NCBI RefSeq assembly: GCF_039595935.1
Contig: NZ_JBCNKR010000006.1
Coordinates: forward strand, 2,700,001-2,764,000
Source: Flavobacterium sp.
GTDB lineage: Bacteria > Bacteroidota > Bacteroidia > Flavobacteriales > Flavobacteriaceae
Direction: 5' to 3'
DNA: 64,000 nt
Positions 61,799 through 64,000 of this stretch are shown here, piece by piece; position 1 is the stretch's first letter, and every line of letters starts with the position of its first letter. The notes beneath the pieces are model-generated. The model worked only from the letters and a program-made list of their open reading frames with translations, ran no database searches and was not told where the DNA came from. The position numbers and the translations under genes were made by a program.

Positions 61799-62848
61799 TT
61801 ATTTCAAAGATGTTTTAATTACGATTGCTGCTTGCTGAACTGCAGTTTGAATAGCAGGAACATTAGCAATAGGATTTAAAAGTCCGTAATCGTGAATCAA
61901 ACCATTGTATCTTGTTAAAGTTACCGGAACTCCGGCTTCGTTTAGTTTTCTTGCATACGCTTCACCTTCATCTCTTAAAACATCATTTTCAGCAGTTTGA
62001 ACAAGAGCAGGAGGTAAGTCTTTTAATTCAGCTAAACTTGCTTGTAATGGAGAAGCATATTTTTCAGATCTTTTTGCAGTATCAGGTAAATAATTATCCC
62101 AGAACCATTTCATCATGTTTTTAGTAAGGAAACGACCGTTTGCATATAAGTTATAAGACTCAGTTTCAAAATTAGCATCGGTTACCGGCCATAATAAAAC
62201 TTGTAATTTAATATGAGGTCCTTTTTTATCTTTTGCCATTAAAGTAATCGCAGCAGTCATATTTCCACCCACACTATTACCTACAACAGCAAGGTTTTTA
62301 CCATTTACACCAATTTCTTTTCCGTTTTCGGCAACCCATTGAGTTGCAGCGTAAATTTCGTTGATTGCAACAGGATATTGAGCCTCTGGAGACGGAGTGT
62401 AATCTGGGAAAACTGCAACTGCACCGCTTTCTACTACCAAATCTCTTACTAATCTTCTATGAGTAGGGTAATCTCCTAAAACCCATCCTCCGCCGTGAAT
62501 GAAGATAAATACCGGCGCATTTGTTTTAGCGCCTTTAGGTTTTGTAATATGTATTTTTACTTTTAAACCGTTTTGAGAAATTACTTTTTCAGATTCTTCA
62601 ATTCCGGAATAATCAACTTCTACAGATTTTTGAGCGCCAACCAAAACGTTTCTGGCATCTGTAACTGATAATTGTTCCAAAGGTTTTCCGTCACCAGAAT
62701 TTAAGGCATTTAAAAAGCCTCTTACTTCTGTAAAAATTTCCGGGTCATTTTGTCCTTTATAAGGTCTTTCTTGTGCTGAAGCAACTGTATTTACAATTAA
62801 CAATGCTGCAATAAATAAACTCTGTTTTAATGCTTTAATAGTTTTCAT
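61799..62848 (-). CDS. Exported alpha/beta hydrolase (hormone-sensitive lipase type)
   Basis: A 349-residue esterase or lipase. Signal peptide at about 1-25 (TVASAQ). The oxyanion motif HGGGW is at 118-122, nucleophile Ser192 is in VVGNSVGGN, and a downstream His is in GLIHDYG. This fits family IV (HSL) esterases, but with export. A full promoter lies upstream on the minus strand. It is divergent in role from, but adjacent to, an AraC regulator on the same strand, which may control it. Confidence 0.9.
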   Translation of the reverse strand: MKTIKALKQSLFIAALLIVNTVASAQERPYKGQNDPEIFTEVRGFLNALNSGDGKPLEQLSVTDARNVLVGAQKSVEVDYSGIEESEKVISQNGLKVKIHITKPKGAKTNAPVFIFIHGGGWVLGDYPTHRRLVRDLVVESGAVAVFPDYTPSPEAQYPVAINEIYAATQWVAENGKEIGVNGKNLAVVGNSVGGNMTAAITLMAKDKKGPHIKLQVLLWPVTDANFETESYNLYANGRFLTKNMMKWFWDNYLPDTAKRSEKYASPLQASLAELKDLPPALVQTAENDVLRDEGEAYARKLNEAGVPVTLTRYNGLIHDYGLLNPIANVPAIQTAVQQAAIVIKTSLK

Positions 62849-62885
62849 ATCTTTTGTGTTTTTAATTATTTATAATTTGATAGGA

Positions 62886-62915
62886 CAAAGATATGGCGCT
62901 TATAAAGCTCTCAAA
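62886..62915 (-). promoter_or_regulatory. Promoter of the exported hydrolase gene
   Basis: On the minus strand, TATCTTTG (62893-62886) is the -7 box and TTTG (62915-62912) the -33 box, separated by 18 bases. The start codon begins at 62848, giving a leader of about 30 bases. Confidence 0.6.
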
Positions 62916-62927
62916 ATGGATAAAAGT

Positions 62928-63797
62928 CTATTCTAATTGTACATTTTTCCCTTGAAGGTATTTTTTCTTGAAATTCGACGGAGTGTCGCCAACTTTGTTG
63001 GTAAAAAGGCGGTTAAAATAAGCTGGATCTTCATATCCGAGCTGATAAGCAATCTCTTTTACACTTAAAGAAGAATAGCCCAAAAGCCTTTTTGCTTCGA
63101 GAATAATTCTGTCCTTAATAATATCATTAGGCTGCGAAAGTTCTAAACGGTTGAATTTATTCGAAAGCGTTTTGGGAGCCAGACCTAATATATCAGCATA
63201 ATCGGCAACAGTATGTTTGGTTCTGAAATGAATTTCAACCAGTCGGCTGAAATCCCTAAAAAAATCCATTTCTTTAGAAGGTTCATCATTTAAAGCTCCC
63301 AGCTGTTGTATTTTCCAGATTCGGGTTGCTTTAATAATAAGCTGTTTCAAATACGTTCGAATCATTTCCTCCTGCGAAGAATCGGGCGAAATAAACTCTT
63401 CCTGAATCTGGTTGAAAATGCCTTCAATAAACAAAACCTCTTTATCAGGCAAGGTTGTCATTGGCATTTCAAAAATATTATTGAATAAAAGTCCGTCGCA
63501 GGCAACCTCGGCATCATGAATCTGTACGCAGTAAAAATCCCGGTTATAGTACATAAAATAACCTGGCTTTTTACCTTCTTCATTAATCTGCAGGTATTGA
63601 TTGCTGTTTATAAAAAACAAAGAAGGATTTAAAGTTTGATAATGTTTAAAATCAATGGTTATTTGATAATCTTCCGGAACATACAAAACCTTAATATAGG
63701 CTTTGTAATCATCACTGTTAATTTCGTCAACAGTTTCCTGATTCAAAATCAGAAATCCCAGTTTTTTATAATTAGATTCAAATATTGGATGATTCAT
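62928..63797 (-). CDS. AraC-family transcriptional regulator
   Basis: A 289-residue regulator. The N-terminal cupin-like sensor (residues 15-150) includes FFINSNQYLQINEEG. Two helix-turn-helix motifs follow at about 190-280, with VADYADILGLAPKTLSNKFN and SVKEIAYQLGYEDPAYFNRL, ending FTNKVGDTPSNFKKKY. It is likely to regulate the exported hydrolase gene, which begins 80 bases downstream on the same strand with its own promoter. Confidence 0.92.
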   Translation of the reverse strand: MNHPIFESNYKKLGFLILNQETVDEINSDDYKAYIKVLYVPEDYQITIDFKHYQTLNPSLFFINSNQYLQINEEGKKPGYFMYYNRDFYCVQIHDAEVACDGLLFNNIFEMPMTTLPDKEVLFIEGIFNQIQEEFISPDSSQEEMIRTYLKQLIIKATRIWKIQQLGALNDEPSKEMDFFRDFSRLVEIHFRTKHTVADYADILGLAPKTLSNKFNRLELSQPNDIIKDRIILEAKRLLGYSSLSVKEIAYQLGYEDPAYFNRLFTNKVGDTPSNFKKKYLQGKNVQLE

Positions 63798-63848
63798 TGA
63801 AGTTTATTTTGGTTTTGGAATTTAATTATTTTTTGGCAGAGCCGAAGT

Positions 63849-64000
63849 TTAATTTGAGCTTATTTGAAGATGATCGAGCTTTTTTCCAACCAAAGCCTTT
63901 TCGCCCACCACTTTAAAACCAAGTTTTAAATAAAGGTTTTTTGCCAGCGGTTTATCTTCTTCAACCAACAAACCTAAAGTCTCTTTATTTTTAGTAACAT
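63849..64000 (-). CDS. GNAT-family acetyltransferase, C-terminal part
   Basis: The minus strand reads ETLGLLVEEDKPLAKNLYLK followed by LGFKVVGEKAL up to a TAA at 63851-63849. The A/N-x-YxxxGF pattern of GNAT acetyltransferases is clear. The gene continues past the right edge of the window, so its start is not seen. Substrate unknown. It is tandem with the AraC gene. Confidence 0.75.
   Translation of the reverse strand, partial: VTKNKETLGLLVEEDKPLAKNLYLKLGFKVVGEKALVGKKLDHLQISSN

Overview
The window looks like chromosome of a Flavobacterium-like Bacteroidetes. The DNA is AT-rich, and several genes are preceded by the Bacteroidetes -7 box TAnnTTTG (best case at 52837-52868, with a TTTG -33 box and a 20-nt spacer). 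One secreted protein ends in a type IX secretion sorting domain, two TonB-dependent receptors are present, and several families are typical of this phylum (DUF6660-like, DUF6428, SemiSWEET). No tRNA, rRNA, CRISPR array, transposase or phage gene was seen. Region 1 (0.2-16.4 kb) is a run of short genes from families known for general stress, desiccation or DNA protection: DUF4142 lipoprotein, DUF7218-like protein, topoisomerase IB, DUF1328, DUF5661-like protein, a very acidic protein, YciF/DUF892, an Fpg/Nei glycosylase with DUF72, a general stress protein 26-like flavoprotein and a YhdF-like SDR. Mixed in are a single-domain response regulator, a six-PAS histidine kinase, a SemiSWEET transporter and an AraC-type protein lacking its DNA-binding domain. 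Region 2 (16.8-23.4 kb) is one signalling operon: REC-histidine kinase, CHASE3-HAMP-GAF hybrid kinase with three receiver domains, a lone receiver, CheR and CheB. No chemoreceptor is visible. It probably senses stress and may control region 1, though that link is inferred. Region 3 (23.4-35.5 kb) holds two outer-membrane barrel genes and then a metal and metalloid resistance block: DUF6660-like small exported protein, CzcA/CusA pump, TolC-type channel, adaptor lipoprotein, a P1B-2 Zn/Cd/Pb ATPase, and an ars operon (ArsR, DUF6428, a previously hidden 41-codon membrane ORF, thioredoxin-type ArsC) with two matching operator-like palindromes. Region 4 (35.7-43.9 kb) has an LRR-like protein, a decayed cytochrome c peroxidase tail, and an operon on the minus strand of ABC ATPase, TonB receptor and two DUF3526-type permeases. 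Upstream is a small exported Cys/His protein whose promoter overlaps a perfect palindrome. I regard this as the best candidate for an undescribed metal or metallophore system. Region 5 (44-57 kb) carries a divergent DapB-like reductase, a sulfatase, a multidomain secreted PQQ-type sugar dehydrogenase, a divergent HxlR/AzoR pair around a 38-bp palindrome, a thiolase, a second siderophore-type TonB receptor and a luciferase-like monooxygenase. Region 6 (56.7-64 kb) has DUF1634 with TauE/SafE, a membrane-TPR protein, DoxX, an exported alpha/beta hydrolase, an AraC regulator and the tail of a GNAT acetyltransferase. A striking layer over all of this is the intergenic DNA. At least six families of palindromic or short-period repeats recur between genes, and in two places they run into coding sequence, once forming most of a signal peptide.
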